From the NCBI GenBank assembly GCA_021234155.1, contig JAJEKV010000008.1:17152006-17216005 (forward strand): a stretch of DNA of 64,000 nucleotides. The letters run 5' to 3'. The DNA comes from Isoetes taiwanensis. Taxonomy: Eukaryota; Streptophyta; Lycopodiopsida; Isoetales; Isoetaceae. Under the pieces are notes generated by a model that had not been told where the DNA came from, ran no database searches, and was given only the letters and a program-made list of their open reading frames with translations. Below, piece by piece: positions 11,780 to 23,059 of the stretch. The first letter of the stretch is position 1. Each line of letters begins with the position of its first letter. The position numbers and the translations under genes are program-made.

Positions 11780-11850
11780 AGGACTGGTTGGTCTAGTGGT
11801 AAGGGTGGGGGCTTGGGGGGCAATGTCCAGGGTTTGAATCCCCCACAAAA
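11780..11850 (+). mobile_element. tRNA-derived SINE-like head, copy 2
   Basis: Box A TGGTCTAGTGG (11789-11799) and box B GGTTTGAATCC (11831-11841) are spaced as in a tRNA gene. They are followed by CCCCACAAAACATAAAAATT. The sequence does not fold into a full tRNA, because the anticodon region is a G-run. A tRNA-related SINE is the best reading. Confidence 0.6.
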
Positions 11851-11894
11851 CATAAAAATTTTTGGAAAGGCCTAAGAACATTCTAGCTGGAATG

Positions 11895-11980
11895 TCGTAG
11901 AAGCTTCTAGAAATTCAAAAAGAAGATTCTAGAAGCTTCTAGAAATTCAAAAAGAAGATTCTAGAAGGTTCTAGAACTTT
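11895..11980 (+). promoter_or_regulatory. Direct repeats with perfect heat-shock-element pentamers
   Basis: A repeat of about 32 bp carries TTCTAGAAGCTTCTAGAA at 11927-11944, four inverted pentamers in exact phase. A second unit has TTCTAGAAGGTTCTAGAA at 11959-11976, and a partial copy precedes at about 11899. The consensus match is direct; function is an inference. Confidence 0.55.
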
Positions 11981-12358
11981 CAAGGATCCGACGGCCCGAG
12001 GAAGCGCCATTGCGTGGTAGCCGTGAGCCCGTCGATGGGGTGGAGTTACTCACTAAATGCAGAATGGACTAACTAACTCACTAACGGACACTATTTCTTT
12101 ATTATAATAGAAAATTTAAAAGTTAATAGGAAAATTTTAAAATTTCAAAAGTTATCTGGCCGTTTGAAATTTCTTCTTGTTATTTGTTTTGCCTTGCCTT
12201 CAGCACCTTCGACCGCCAGAGCCGCTGCCCGCCATCGCCACTGGACTTGACGTCGCTTCGTCGCCCTTGTGTCTTGGGGAACCCTAGCGCCTCCTTTGCC
12301 GCCTTTTCCGCCACCGGTACCCTCCTTTGTCACCCGTGTAGACCTTCGCGCCACAGCT

Positions 12359-12721
12359 ATGGCCAACACCAAGAGCGCCCCTGACCCTTCCACCCTCAGC
12401 ATAGTGGAAATTTATGCCATGATCGCCCGGCACATGGCCACAGACCCGGCTTACATCAACATCCTTTTGGATGAGTTGGTGAACCGGTTCGAGAATAACG
12501 ATAGGATCCCCTATCCTATCTATCACTTCTCAGAGCCATTTTTGATCCGGCTAAACCTTCGCCAGCTCTCCTACACCATCGTTGAGCAACATGACATGGT
12601 CATGATGCTCATTAAGTTCTATCCTCCTGAACAAGAGGGGCATACAGAGGAGGAGGACATCGGGACCGAGGAGGGCGGCCGTGTCGTCGGCTTGGCGCGG
12701 AAGATGACCACCGGGAGATAG
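12359..12721 (+). CDS. Unidentified 120-aa ORF in retroelement leader
   Basis: ATG at 12359 in a strong context (GCTATGGCC). The product begins MANTKSAPDPSTLSIVEIYA and is mostly helical-looking, with the acidic stretch EEEDIGTEEGG near the end. The ORF is open upstream in the same frame. It shares a start context with the ORF at 13797 (GCCATGGCC) and lies upstream of gag, so it may be an accessory or leader ORF of the element. No family is recognised. Confidence 0.35.
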   Translation: MANTKSAPDPSTLSIVEIYAMIARHMATDPAYINILLDELVNRFENNDRIPYPIYHFSEPFLIRLNLRQLSYTIVEQHDMVMMLIKFYPPEQEGHTEEEDIGTEEGGRVVGLARKMTTGR

Positions 12722-13796
12722 AGCTGCTGATACAAATCTGCTCGAGGGAGGGAGTCTGCAGATTTAGGGACTGGACTTGTCAGTTATAGATGGCGGGGCA
12801 ATTGAGGTTCCCCCTCAAGTACCAATGGCATGAAGGGTCTCCGAGCTTCATGTGGGAGCCCCAATCCTCGATATCGATGCGGATTATCTAACGGCGATCC
12901 AGTTGATATGAACCCACCGCCCCAACTCGGTACCATCTCGGAACTCCTTCGCCGGCGTACGCGAGCATTTCGCTCAAGTCCAAGAGGATCGAGGAGAGCC
13001 CGGAGGAACGGGAGAGGCTCGGAAACGGGGAGAGAGGGATCGGCAGGGACCCGAACTCGCCAGGACGGAGGGGTATCGGAAGGTGGCAGGGACCACGGTA
13101 CCCTGCGCACACCGCGACCGTTGGCATGAAAAAGAAGGCCGTGGGCGCCAAAAATCCTAAGTCGATTGATAAGGACAAACTAAGGGCTAGCTTCTGCCTT
13201 TGGTAAGAAAAGGCGAGCTCGATCCCGGAGGCGAGCCGAGTGGATGCATCCCCGACCAGCCCGGATTTGAGCCAAGACCGGTGCCCGAGCTGCCCCACAA
13301 AGGAAGCCCCATCGCCCCACTGCACCATGGCCCAAGGAAACCGCTTAAGTTCGAGAGGTCCCACCTCGACTTACACAGTAAGCTTCCTTTCAGTGAGGCC
13401 GGTAGGGAGGACGCCCGAGGAGTTCAGGACCCACCTCCCGCCGGACCTTTTTGTATTTTGGCACTCCAAGAGGCTGCTGAAGCCTACTTGGTGGCACTTT
13501 TTGGTGACGCTAACCTTTGCGCAATTCACGCAAAGAGAGTTACCATTATGCCAAAGGACTTAGCCCTCGCCCGTAGGATTCGGGGGGAGCATCCTTAGCC
13601 TATTTTGATGGGCTCCGCATTGTAAATATTTTTTGTATTAATGAAAAAAAAAAAAACTTTTATTTCGTATTAAAAATTTAAATTCTCTCGTGTTATTGCT
13701 GACATCAGCTTAAATAAAAAGGACTTAAAAGAACTTTTAAAGTTCATTTCAATTGTTAGGTTGTTTTTCTCCTGCTTCCTCCTCCCTTCTAGCGCC

Positions 13797-14063
13797 ATGG
13801 CCGCCGCTGACCTTGTCGCCTGGTACCATGACGGAGAGCAATGGGATCCGCAAGTCCCTTTCGACCTGCTGCGGCCTTTGCTATGCCAGCGCCTAGATCT
13901 CCTTGCCAACATGCAGAGGCACCCAGATTACGCCGAATTTTTGGATTTCTACAGGGAGGAGATGCTCCCTCTGTGTATTCCTCTTGGGGATCCTCCCAAC
14001 CTATCTGGGCCGGGAGGTAGTCAGAGATGCTTTCGGGAGACACTCATGCATATGATGTCCTGA
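13797..14063 (+). CDS. Unidentified 88-aa ORF in retroelement leader
   Basis: ATG at 13797 in GCCATGGCC, after a pyrimidine-rich leader. The product begins MAAADLVAWYHDGEQWDPQV. It is compact, without membrane segments or known motifs. It stops at 14061-14063, after which the frame is broken. It is probably part of the same retroelement as gag. Confidence 0.3.
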   Translation: MAAADLVAWYHDGEQWDPQVPFDLLRPLLCQRLDLLANMQRHPDYAEFLDFYREEMLPLCIPLGDPPNLSGPGGSQRCFRETLMHMMS

Positions 14064-15414
14064 AGGGAAAGTCAGATGGGGCAAACACATGCCCGTTAAT
14101 GCGTATCGAGGGCGCAATACCTTGAGGTCGCCTTAAGCCCTAGCTATCCTCATGGACCAATCGCCGAGGATGAAACCTTGCTGTAGAAAGGCAAACCCCG
14201 CACGAGTCTTCGAGGAGGGGAAGATTTAACACATAGGCATGGGCAACTTCGCCTTAGGCGGTTAGCGGAAGAAGAGCCACCACCGCGGCTGTGAGCAAGC
14301 GGTAGGGCTTGTCGGGGTGGATGCCCTTCCGGTTATTATCACCAAGGGCAAGAATATCTTCTCTTGGATGATATTATCTGGACTTATCACATGGTGGCGG
14401 GTTTAGGCATGGCGTAAAGACCATGTGCTTTATGAGCTTGGCGAGATCTTGTATGGGCGACTTCATTGACTTCACTTCCATTGAGCTTCCTCCGGAGGTG
14501 CGGCGGCTACTACTCCAGTTCCGTCAAAGAGACCATAGAGCCAGGTGATACTCTACTACGTCTTTGGGACTTAAGTGATCACGGGCCGGCCTCTCAGCCC
14601 TCACCGGATGCCTTCCGGGCTATGGGACCTCACGTCCCAAATATTAATATAGTTGAGGTTCCCTCGGGTTCAGATGATGAGGGAGAGGATTTATATCATA
14701 ACCACGCTCATGTGAAGGAGGAGCGGCAAGAACTTAAGGAAGAGGAGGTTTCCATGGATTTGGATAAGGAGGTGGCCACATCGGAGACCCCGCAGGGGAA
14801 GGTATCGGGCAACCACCTTACCGTTTCTTTGTCGACCTTTCGACAAGGGGCAAGTCCTTTTATAGCCGGGATTTAGGGCCGAGGCTGAAGCTTCATGGTG
14901 GGCCCTCCGTGCTCTCTCTACACTGGCCGGCCACAAGAAGCTCCCCTATCGTGCGTTTACTTATGTACTTTCGTCGCGGCGGGATCTTGCCCTCGACGCG
15001 GCCTTGGGTGAGAATATTAATACTGGATGAGCATGAAGCTCCTCACGGCAGCCCCATTGGCCGTTGCCTATCCACCGAGGGTTGCATCTATTGCGGCTGC
15101 CACGGTGACCCCTGGGCTGACTCTGGCTGCGACACCGACCGCCTCCACCACCTCCTAGGCCTACGGATGAAGAGGGAGGACCTAGCTCTTGAACTAATTG
15201 TACTACGCATTTTTGTATTGCGTATGATTGTGGAATTTTGGGTTGGCAAATTCTTTAGCCACTTTATAATATGATACATCTTTCTTTTCATCGATTGAAA
15301 TTACTATCTTTATGAATACAATTGAAAATTATTCCTTCTATCATGTGTTTTGCTTTGGTTATTCGAGTTGGTCTATAACAAAACTATCCAACCCTTCATT
15401 TCAATTGTCTTGCA

Positions 15415-15630
15415 GAAGAGACCCTTTGGGAATATGAGGAGAGGATTACAGACATGATAAGGAGGGATGATCTCGGGCCGCCAGAGCAGGACTATGGCCA
15501 GAGATATGGCGAATATCCCGAATGGGATGAAGGCTATGAAATGGAACCCCCGCCACCAGGAGAACCCTATGATGCTGAAAAAGGGTTGGAGATAGTTAAC
15601 ATCCTTAGGGGCCGAGCTTTTGAGGACTGA
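15415..15630 (+). pseudogene. Open fragment, acidic and proline-rich
   Basis: A 71-codon open stretch follows a good acceptor-like site (TCAATTGTCTTGCAG, ending at 15415). It reads EETLWEYEERITDMIRRDDL and then a Tyr/Glu/Pro-rich part (GYEMEPPPPGEPYD), ending in TGA at 15628-15630. A further open piece, YERHREAFEGANDHCGQLFY, follows in another frame at about 15660-15755. It is probably a decayed element ORF; the role is unknown. Confidence 0.35.
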
Positions 15631-16497
15631 AGCTGACCACGTGCGTGCACTGGACTATTAGAGTATGAGCGGCACCGCGAGGCTTTCGAGGGCGCTAATG
15701 ACCACTGCGGGCAACTCTTCTATGCTTTGGCGAAGGCTTTTCAATCTTCTCATTGTTAGCCCAACATGGGAATACCAACCGGTGATTGTTCAAGCCCGGG
15801 CACGCTAGAAGCTCGTTAGGGTCAATATGTCTTTTGAGAGTGTTCGCTATTCAATTACGTACCCTTTTAAGAACCCTTAGGGCCGGATTTTTTGAGTTTA
15901 GTTTTTTTTCTATCTTTTTTGTGAGCTCACTCTAAGTTCGAGTTGTATCATGTTGTCTTTGTATAATACTCTTGTACCGACTCTTGGTGTGAGACTGTAA
16001 TAGCAAAGTTTTCCTCTTATAATAACAAATTCCCTTTGTGTTCTCTCTCTATCCCTTTTGCTCAACATGATACCATTTGTGAGAATTTATCTGTTATAAA
16101 TATGCTTATACCTTTTTCATGCTCGATTTAGGCGGTTGCGTGAACGCTTTGGCGAGACACCCTCCAACGCCCGAGGGTCGACTCTGAATGTGAACCCGAT
16201 GTTAATGAAAAGGCAGTTAGGCGAATTACAGGCCTATGTATTGCATGCCAACCCACCGCAACAAACCCAGGAAGATGGACCGGAGTTACCTCCGCTACCA
16301 CCGAGTCCACCACACAACACTATCTCCCCTCGGAGCTAGTCCCGTACACCGCACCAAGGAGGCCTCATGCTAAGCGTTACGAAGTTCCTCTAAGGATAGT
16401 GCCACTTCCTCACGATCAACCACTTCGGTGTCTTACGGTTCATCCAGATCGCCAGTGACCATGCAAAGCGCCCGAGACAAGGAGTACCGTAAGGCGG

Positions 16498-17085
16498 TTG
16501 ATACAAAATATAACTAGTATATGGAAGAATAGGAAATTGGCCCAGTTTGATGGGAAATCCAGAGGCGGCTTAAATGCCGAATCCTGGTTGGATGAGATGA
16601 AGGAGTTTGGGAAGTCTTATGGAATGACAGAGAAGGATACAGGAAAGGTTGCCACCACCAACCTTACAGGAGCTGCCCGTATTTGGTGGAAGGGCTATGC
16701 CAGGGCCAAGCATCTGGACAGGAGCAGATGCAACTTCAGGAAGTTCGCCAAGGCGTTCAAGTCGCATTATGTGCCTCGTGCGCACAAATGCCAGCAGATT
16801 CAGACCTTCTATAGGTTGGAGCAGAAGGGTATGTCGGTCCAAGCTTACACTGATGAGTTTATGCGCTTGAGGCTGTATGTTCCAGGAATGAATGAAAAGA
16901 GAGTCGTGGGTTATATTGAAGGGTTGGCCCCATCAATTAAACGAATGGTTAAAGCCATAGATCCAAAATCAATTGCGGAGGCCGAGGCTAAGGCATTGAG
17001 CCTCGAGGAGGACACACCAAGAAATCGGTATCCGCGTCCTACTCCTTATTCGCGGCCGGCCAGCCACACCATACAAACCCGTTAA
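16498..17085 (+). CDS. Gag (retrotransposon capsid domain)
   Basis: A 195-residue open frame. It has the Retrotrans_gag pattern: FDGKSRGGLNAESWLDEMKE, then TGAARIWWKGYA, then FRKFAKAFKSHYVP, then LEQKGMSVQAYTDEFMRL and VVGYIEGLAPSIK. The proline-rich end (RNRYPRPTPYSRPA) leads to a broken nucleocapsid region. Gag forms the capsid of the retrotransposon particle. The longest intact frame of the element. Confidence 0.85.
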   Translation: MIQNITSIWKNRKLAQFDGKSRGGLNAESWLDEMKEFGKSYGMTEKDTGKVATTNLTGAARIWWKGYARAKHLDRSRCNFRKFAKAFKSHYVPRAHKCQQIQTFYRLEQKGMSVQAYTDEFMRLRLYVPGMNEKRVVGYIEGLAPSIKRMVKAIDPKSIAEAEAKALSLEEDTPRNRYPRPTPYSRPASHTIQTR

Positions 17086-17429
17086 GCCAAGTCAGGGCCC
17101 TTCTCCACGAGAACCGTATAGCCCGTAGGAAAAGAAAGTTACTTTCAAAGACAACCCGACAAAAGCGAGCAATGTCGGCGCGGAAGTACGAAACCTCTTC
17201 GGTCTATTCCTAAGGAGGCCCGAAACGAACTCGGCCACGATAAGGCATGTTACGTGTATGCACCTGGGCACTTTATGCACTGCCGCCCTTATGTTACGCT
17301 AGACGCCCGGTGGCCATGGCCGACCTCGATTGGGACGAGCTGGAGACAACCTTACTGTCGAGGGCGAGGCTCCCGAGTATATTCATGGTGCATCTCATAT
17401 TCTTGCGGTTATAGAAACCGGCAATGCTT

Positions 17430-17860
17430 GAAAGTCGACTGTTGTCATTTCCACCATAGGTCAAGTAGACAGTAAGCCTTTTGTAATTCTTATGGATACG
17501 GGGAAGTACACATAATTTTGCTTCCCCTAGAATGGCTCGGTCTTACAACGAAAACATTAAGGTCTCGACCAAGGCCCATCACTCTAGCCGATGGTAAAGT
17601 CGATATACTCATGGCCGCCGTGCATCAATCTTAAGATGCAGATTTGCCGTGCACCAAAGGCTTTAGGTGCCGAAGTTGATGGACATTGGTAAATATGACC
17701 TCATTGTTGGTATGGAATTCTTGGCATCCGCAAAAAGCCAACATAAAGCTGCGAGAAGAGGGAAGTTACCTTCGGCGCTTTGCGACCAATGGAGCCAGCA
17801 TGACTATTAAAGGTGAACCCTTCAACCCTATCATGCGATGCAAGTCCATCGAACTAGGTT
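17430..17860 (+). pseudogene. Aspartic protease relic
   Basis: The frame near 17440-17505 reads VDSKPFVILMDTGKYT and then a stop. MDTG is the catalytic D-T/S-G triad of the retropepsin, after which Ser/Ala-His would be expected. Frameshifts follow. VGMEFL-like sequence near 17690-17730 fits the end of the protease. Confidence 0.6.
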
Positions 17861-18127
17861 GGATAAAGCTATACGCAAGGAAAAGCTCCTACGCATCATT
17901 TCCCTTGCGTCCATAGAGTCAGTGCTAAAACGAAGCAAATGTCGATACCTTGCCGGAAGGGATTGCTTCGCCTTCTCCGGAATTTGGTGACCTTTTCCCG
18001 GATGAGATTGAAGCTTCCTCCTTTTAGAGGGGTGGAATGTGAAATAGCTTTAGAGCCGGGTACCAAGCCTACTAGCAAGGCCCCTGTCACCGTATGAGTC
18101 CTCCGCACTGGCGCGAACTTAAGAAGC

Positions 18128-18703
18128 AACTTCAGGAGCTACTAAACCTAGGTTTCATCCGACCTAGTGTTTTAGCCTTTTTACGCCCCTATTCTCTTCG
18201 TTAAGAAAAAAGGACGGCGGCGAGGATGTGTATTGATTACCGGCAACTTAACAAGCATACCATCAAGAATCGCTATGCTTTGCCTAGGGCAGATGACCTA
18301 ATGGATCAGTTACAAGGGGCTAAGTATTTCTCAAAGATTGATCTACGCTCCGGTTACCATCAGATAAGGATCAAGGAGGAGGACATCCATAAATCCGCTT
18401 TCCGCACTAGGTATGGGCATTATGAATTTACAGTTATGCCTTGGATTAACTAATGCCCCAGCAACGTTCATGCGATTGATGAATGATGTCTTCCGACAAT
18501 ACTTGGATGATTTTGTTGTTATCTTCTTCGACGACATTCTCATCTACAGTAAGACCCTTGAGGAACATGAGAAACATCTTAGATTGGCCCTACAAAAGCT
18601 GAGACGTCATCAACTCTATGCCAAGTTCTCTAAGTGCAAGTTCGCCACTCCGAAGGTTGATTATTTAGGCCATATCATTTCCGCAGAGGGAATTGCTTTC
18701 TGA
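18128..18703 (+). pseudogene. Reverse transcriptase relic
   Basis: LGFIRPS (about 18150) is followed after a break by [20 protein letters not shown] and [20 protein letters not shown] at 18226-18430. A shifted frame then gives the palm with catalytic aspartates, [19 protein letters not shown], and [15 protein letters not shown] to 18703. The core motifs are preserved, but the frame breaks near 18450 and 18700. Confidence 0.85.
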
Positions 18704-19811
18704 CCACCGCAAAAATATAGAGGTCAGAAGGGAATGGCCTATTCCAGGGAATGTTTCCGAAGTCCGGAGTTTCTTGGGATTAGCAGGCTACTATCGAAAA
18801 TTTGTAAAGGATTTCGCGAAGATTGCAAATCTCACAAAGCATGAGAAGGTGAAAGATTGGATGGACCACTGGAAGACGAAAGTTCAGCAGAGTTTCCAGC
18901 AGCTTAAGGATGCCCTAACATCAGCACCAGTTCTCACATTACCCGATCCTGAACAGGATAAGCTAGTGGCGACAGATGCCAGTAAAATTGCCACCGGTGG
19001 GGTCCTAATGCAGGAGGGGAGGGTAATTGCCTACGATTCAAAGAAGATGAATGAGACAGAGCAGCGATATCCTACCCATGATCAGGAATTGTTAGCCGTT
19101 GTCCGTGCTCTGCGGATATGGAGACACTACCTTCTTGGTAGAAGATTCCAATTGGATACGGATCATCAAAGTCTCCGTTATTTATCCACCCAGCCGAACC
19201 TCAACCTCCGTCAGAGAAGATGGATGGAATTTCTCGAGGAGTATGATTTTGAGATTATGTATAAGCCTGGCAAGCACAACGTGGTTGCGGATGCTTTATC
19301 ACGCCATCCCTTGGTGACCCGAACCCATTGTAATGCCATTTCTACACTCACCAGTGAGTTTGGGAAACAGATAGAGCAGACCTTGGCCACAGATCCAGAG
19401 TTCTGTGACATTTGGGACAGTTTGGCTAAGGAAGCTCGCACGGATGCAGAACGCGAGGCTTTTCGTGCATATAAGAAGGAGGGCAACTTATTATATCACA
19501 AGGATAAGTTGTGTGTGCCAGAGACTTCAGGAGTACGGAAGCTCATTCTTCATGACACACACAATAGCCCTATAGCTGGACACGCAGGTTTTATGAAAAC
19601 CTACTTTAAAATTCGTTCCAGTTATTTCTGGCCTTCCATGAAAAAGGAAATTGCCAAGTACATTAGACGATTAATCGGTATGCCAGCAAACAAAAGCGGA
19701 GCAGTTAAGGATTCCAGGCGAGTTGCAACCTCTGGATGTGCCAAATGCCAAATGGGAAGTGATAACCATGGATTTCATTGTGGGCCTTCCAAGAACTCTC
19801 CGGGGATATGA
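18693..19811 (+). CDS. RT connection, RNase H and integrase zinc-finger region
   Basis: A 372-residue open frame that overlaps the end of the RT frame. It contains [20 protein letters not shown] (RT thumb/connection) and RNase H with [17 protein letters not shown] and [18 protein letters not shown], ending VADALSRHP. The start of the integrase H2C2 region follows, [18 protein letters not shown]. The Cys-x2-Cys half of the finger is missing, because the frame runs off after YIRRLIG. This is a fragment of pol, not an independent gene. Confidence 0.82.
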   Translation: MLSDHRKNIEVRREWPIPGNVSEVRSFLGLAGYYRKFVKDFAKIANLTKHEKVKDWMDHWKTKVQQSFQQLKDALTSAPVLTLPDPEQDKLVATDASKIATGGVLMQEGRVIAYDSKKMNETEQRYPTHDQELLAVVRALRIWRHYLLGRRFQLDTDHQSLRYLSTQPNLNLRQRRWMEFLEEYDFEIMYKPGKHNVVADALSRHPLVTRTHCNAISTLTSEFGKQIEQTLATDPEFCDIWDSLAKEARTDAEREAFRAYKKEGNLLYHKDKLCVPETSGVRKLILHDTHNSPIAGHAGFMKTYFKIRSSYFWPSMKKEIAKYIRRLIGMPANKSGAVKDSRRVATSGCAKCQMGSDNHGFHCGPSKNSPGI

Positions 19812-20255
19812 TGCCTTAATGGTTGTGGTTCGACAAATTGTCAAAATGGCTCATTTCTTGCCATGTCGCACCCCGGATACGCTTTGATACTGCTCTACTA
19901 TTCGCCAAGGAAATCTTCAGATTACACGGAATGCCACGAGTAATTGTGTCGGATAGGGATCCCAAATTTGTAAGTGCATTCTGGAAAGATTTCTTTACCA
20001 CCATTCGGACCAAGCTTGCTATGAGTACAAAGATATCATCCTCAAACGGTGATTCGGTGATTTAAAGTACCAATCGTATTATAGAGGATATGCTAAGAAG
20101 TTATGTGTGGAGTAAGCAATCACAATGGGTCGACTATATTTATCTAGTCGAGTTTGCCTATAATAGCATGAAACGGGGAGTCTTCGGAATGTCTCCCTTT
20201 ATGATAAACTATGGTTACCAATGTCTTACTCCATTACACTTGGCATAACCATTTC
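19760..20255 (+). pseudogene. Integrase catalytic core relic
   Basis: [20 protein letters not shown] (19768 onward) supplies the first core Asp. RVIVSDRDPKFVSAFWKDFF at about 19938-19995 supplies the second. FAYNSMKRGVFGMSPFMINY at about 20150-20210 is the conserved C-terminal block. At least two frameshifts separate these parts. Confidence 0.8.
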
Positions 20256-20391
20256 TAAGGTCGAGGTTTCTCAAAAACTCCTCCCCGGAGATGCAAGCTC
20301 TGGTCGAAGAAGTTCGAGGCTACTTATTGGTACGCGCTGATCGTCAAAAAGTGTGTAGCCGATAAACCACGTAACCCGTAGCGTTTTCCAG

Positions 20392-20916
20392 GTGGGCGAA
20401 TCAGTTTGGCTTAAGATTAAAGTGAAGCAGGCCAAACTTAAGATTGGCAACTGCAAAAAGTTGGCCCCTCGATGGGCTGGACCGTTCAAGATTACTGAGC
20501 GCGTTGGGGAACAAGCATATCGCTTAGACTTGCCACCCCGCTTGAAGATCCATAAGGTCTTTCACGTGAGTCTTCTCAAGCAACACACCCCTGATCCAGA
20601 GGAGGTTTTGGAGACCCCAACCCTCCTAGAAATGATGGAGGAGCAACTCGAGATAGTCCCTGAAGCTCTTCTTGATCGAGCTTACAAACAAACCAGAAGG
20701 ACTCAAATGTTGCAATACTTGGTTAAGTGGAAACACTTACCAGTTGAGGATGCTACGTGGGTGATGAAGATAGACCTTGACAAGCATTATCCGGATTTCA
20801 TGCGTGAATCTCAAGGCCGCACCATCAACGATGTTATCAACCCCGCCGTCAGTGGTAAGCTTAGAAACCTGAGTACCAAGGGTGGCGCCTTAGAGGGGAG
20901 GATGCATCGTAAATGA
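20392..20916 (+). CDS. Integrase C-terminal (GPY/F) region and chromodomain
   Basis: A 174-residue open frame. The KLAPRWAGPFKITERVGEQA block is the GPY/F module; VFHVSLLKQHTPDP follows. A chromodomain then covers about residues 80-135: EALLDRAYKQTRRTQML, QYLVKWKHLPVEDATWV, DKHYPDF. Chromodomains can guide integration to methylated-histone chromatin. This is the pol C terminus of a chromovirus, cut off from its catalytic core by frameshifts. Confidence 0.85.
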   Translation: MGESVWLKIKVKQAKLKIGNCKKLAPRWAGPFKITERVGEQAYRLDLPPRLKIHKVFHVSLLKQHTPDPEEVLETPTLLEMMEEQLEIVPEALLDRAYKQTRRTQMLQYLVKWKHLPVEDATWVMKIDLDKHYPDFMRESQGRTINDVINPAVSGKLRNLSTKGGALEGRMHRK

Positions 20917-21485
20917 TAACAACCGATGATGCAACCGATGATGAGATCACTTTGTGTTCTCTAGGATGTGGTCTGATATCAATAGCGACATGACCGCAAC
21001 TTGTTGCAAAAGCATATAGTTGATAGACCGCTTTCCTCTCGGCTACAATGGGAACTTGACCAATCCCTCTGCCGCAAGGAACCGCAAACCATAGGTTCCC
21101 TGATAGATAGTATGTTCTTTTAATTATTATAAGGGGGTGGTCCCTTCAACCACAATTTCATCATATGTACTGATACGCTGACATGTGCAGGCCAATAAGC
21201 AGTACGTGCCCTGCCCATGCTAGAGGGTTACTGATGACCCGAACTCTTCAGTTTTGTTTTGCCTTCATGTTTTATTTAGCGTTCCACTGATGTTGGTATT
21301 GGATTTCGATCCTTAAACTGTTTGATTATGATAATCATGTTGAATGCACCACGGTGCTTGAAATGTTTTGCAAACTTTAAAGTTTGAATATATGTATTAC
21401 TTTTCGGAAAAATAACGGATTACCTTCCTTCATAATGTATTTCTTTGTACATTTCTAACTAACCCCCAATGCTGAGGACAGCATT

Positions 21486-21504
21486 GATTCTAAGGAGGGG
21501 AGAA
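21486..21504 (+). other. Polypurine tract
   Basis: The purine run AAGGAGGGGAGAA ends exactly at the TG of the 3' LTR, as expected for the plus-strand primer of a Ty3/gypsy element. Confidence 0.8.
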
Positions 21505-23053
21505 TGTGACGTTCCAAGTATTTATCACTTGACCGTCACTTGGTATAAAACACGCCACACGGGGATGATAACCTAGGGGTTGACCACAATGGATTTAATT
21601 AGCTATGTTAACCAAATTATTAAGGATAATTTGATTAAGTCAATCCATAGTAGGAAGGCGCCATTTGGCATCACCCGGGTTGCCAGCATGAGGGTTGCTA
21701 AACTAGGCCACCAAAGGGCAGTGCCATCCTCATATCGAGGCCAATTTTCGACCCAACAAGGAGGCGAGGAAGCGGTGGCTTTCGAGGAAACCGTTCTTTG
21801 TTAGGGTCCCAGATCGTCAAACACCCTTTTTTCATTCTTTGCTGTTACCCCGGTACAGCCATGGAAGAACCCCTTGACAACGGGTCCAGCCGAAACTCTG
21901 GTTAGTGGTAGTTAATCTGCAAATTGTAGAATAACACTCTAGGATTCTTTTCTGGATGGTTTTGGGTGAGACTAACCCTTCTCTGGTAATTAGGAATACT
22001 TTTCAATTATGAATGATGTTCTGTTATGGGATGGTCGATGTCTCTATGGGTCAGTTAGTAGTTCCAGTAAACAGGAATTAAGAGGGGGGTAGAGGCCTCT
22101 GAGCTTGAGTTTAGAATGCTCCTAGTGCTTCCTTTAACACCCTAGTAGTTTCGGCCTTTGCACAAGAGCCCACCGGGTCATAGACGCTATGGTCTGGCTT
22201 AGCACCAGACAAGGGACACCTGATGGTGAAGTAGGGGTGGGGTCTTGCCGCGAGCATAAAAGGCTCTGAGACTCCTGATGGGCTAGGCCTGATGGCCGGT
22301 CACGTGGAGGGCCGGGTATGGGTCTGACACTCCCTGGGTGTAGTGGTGTGACCCGTATGGGGCACCATGCACTTTGAGTAGAATTAGGGTGAGTAAGTCG
22401 GGTACGGATGCGGGGGTCGCTAATGCGGCATGCATTCTCTAGCTCACCCACGGCGCCACTGTGATCCTAGAAGGGGCGCCTCCCAGGCCTGCCTCATCGG
22501 ACCGGTGTCATGAACACGAGTAGACCTCAAAGGGTGATCCCCGAGTCCAAGCGTCTCCCAAGGCTATAAGCGAAGCCATAGCGTGAATCGACCCATCCGC
22601 AAAGTGTGCAGGGAGGGGCGGATGGAGTGGACAACCCTAGCCGATGTTCTATGCCGATAGCGCCATGCCAAGATTCGGTCTCCGACCTCCTCGAGACCCG
22701 GTAGGTCCCGTGGCTCCCTCACTAGAGTCGAGGCGGGGGTAGAACCTGGGTTTTTAGGTGTTTTCTTAGTTTAGATGCATATTCTTTGTTGCTAGTTTTT
22801 GGATGGATGCGCCACCCTTCGGGGTGGCTATTTGTATATGATCTATGTGGTGTGCTAACCCTTGTATTAATGCTTCAGCGGCGTGAAGCCCATCGAGCAT
22901 GGGCGAATGACCCCTCCATGTCCTTCACCCGGCGTCTCGTGGAGGCGGCCCGGTTAGATGGAGGGCCCTACTCGTGGCGAGATGGTCGCCATGGGAGGGG
23001 AAAGTCCCCGTATGTATACGACCGGGGGTCGTATATATTCAGGGAGCGTCACA
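21505..23053 (+). mobile_element. 3' LTR of the chromovirus (1,549 bp)
   Basis: It starts TGTGACG right after the polypurine tract and ends CGTCACA at 23047-23053, a perfect 7-bp terminal inverted repeat with the usual TG...CA. A TATA-like GGTATAAAACAC lies near 21541. No coding capacity is seen inside; short ORFs there are chance. The base after the LTR begins copia sequence on the minus strand, so the LTR end is sharply defined. Confidence 0.85.
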
Positions 23054-23059
23054 TAAGTT

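Larger units (their letters stand above)
12100..16120 (+). other. Probable leader or 5' part of a decayed retroelement
   Basis: This is GC-richer DNA with several short plus-strand ORFs (listed separately), broken by A/T runs such as 13631-13755. It leads into the gag of the chromovirus. No LTR matching the 3' LTR at 21505-23053 was found by eye. Other fragments include an acidic ORF near 14466-14876 (GSDDEGEDLYHNHAHVKEER) and an open stretch at about 16129-16339 with a proline-rich end. None is assigned to a family. Confidence 0.4.
16128..23053 (+). mobile_element. Ty3/gypsy chromovirus, decayed, 3' LTR present
   Basis: Domain order is gag, protease, RT, RNase H, integrase, chromodomain, polypurine tract, 3' LTR. 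This is the order of Ty3/gypsy (Metaviridae) elements, and the C-terminal chromodomain places it with the chromoviruses. Every domain is split by frameshifts or stops, so the element cannot move on its own. The matching 5' LTR was not found in the window, which points to truncation or rearrangement. Confidence 0.88.

Noticed and set aside
12784-13598. Overlapping ORFs of 100-160 codons on both strands
   Set aside because: GC-rich decayed retroelement DNA with few stops by chance; no family match, and frames overlap on both strands.
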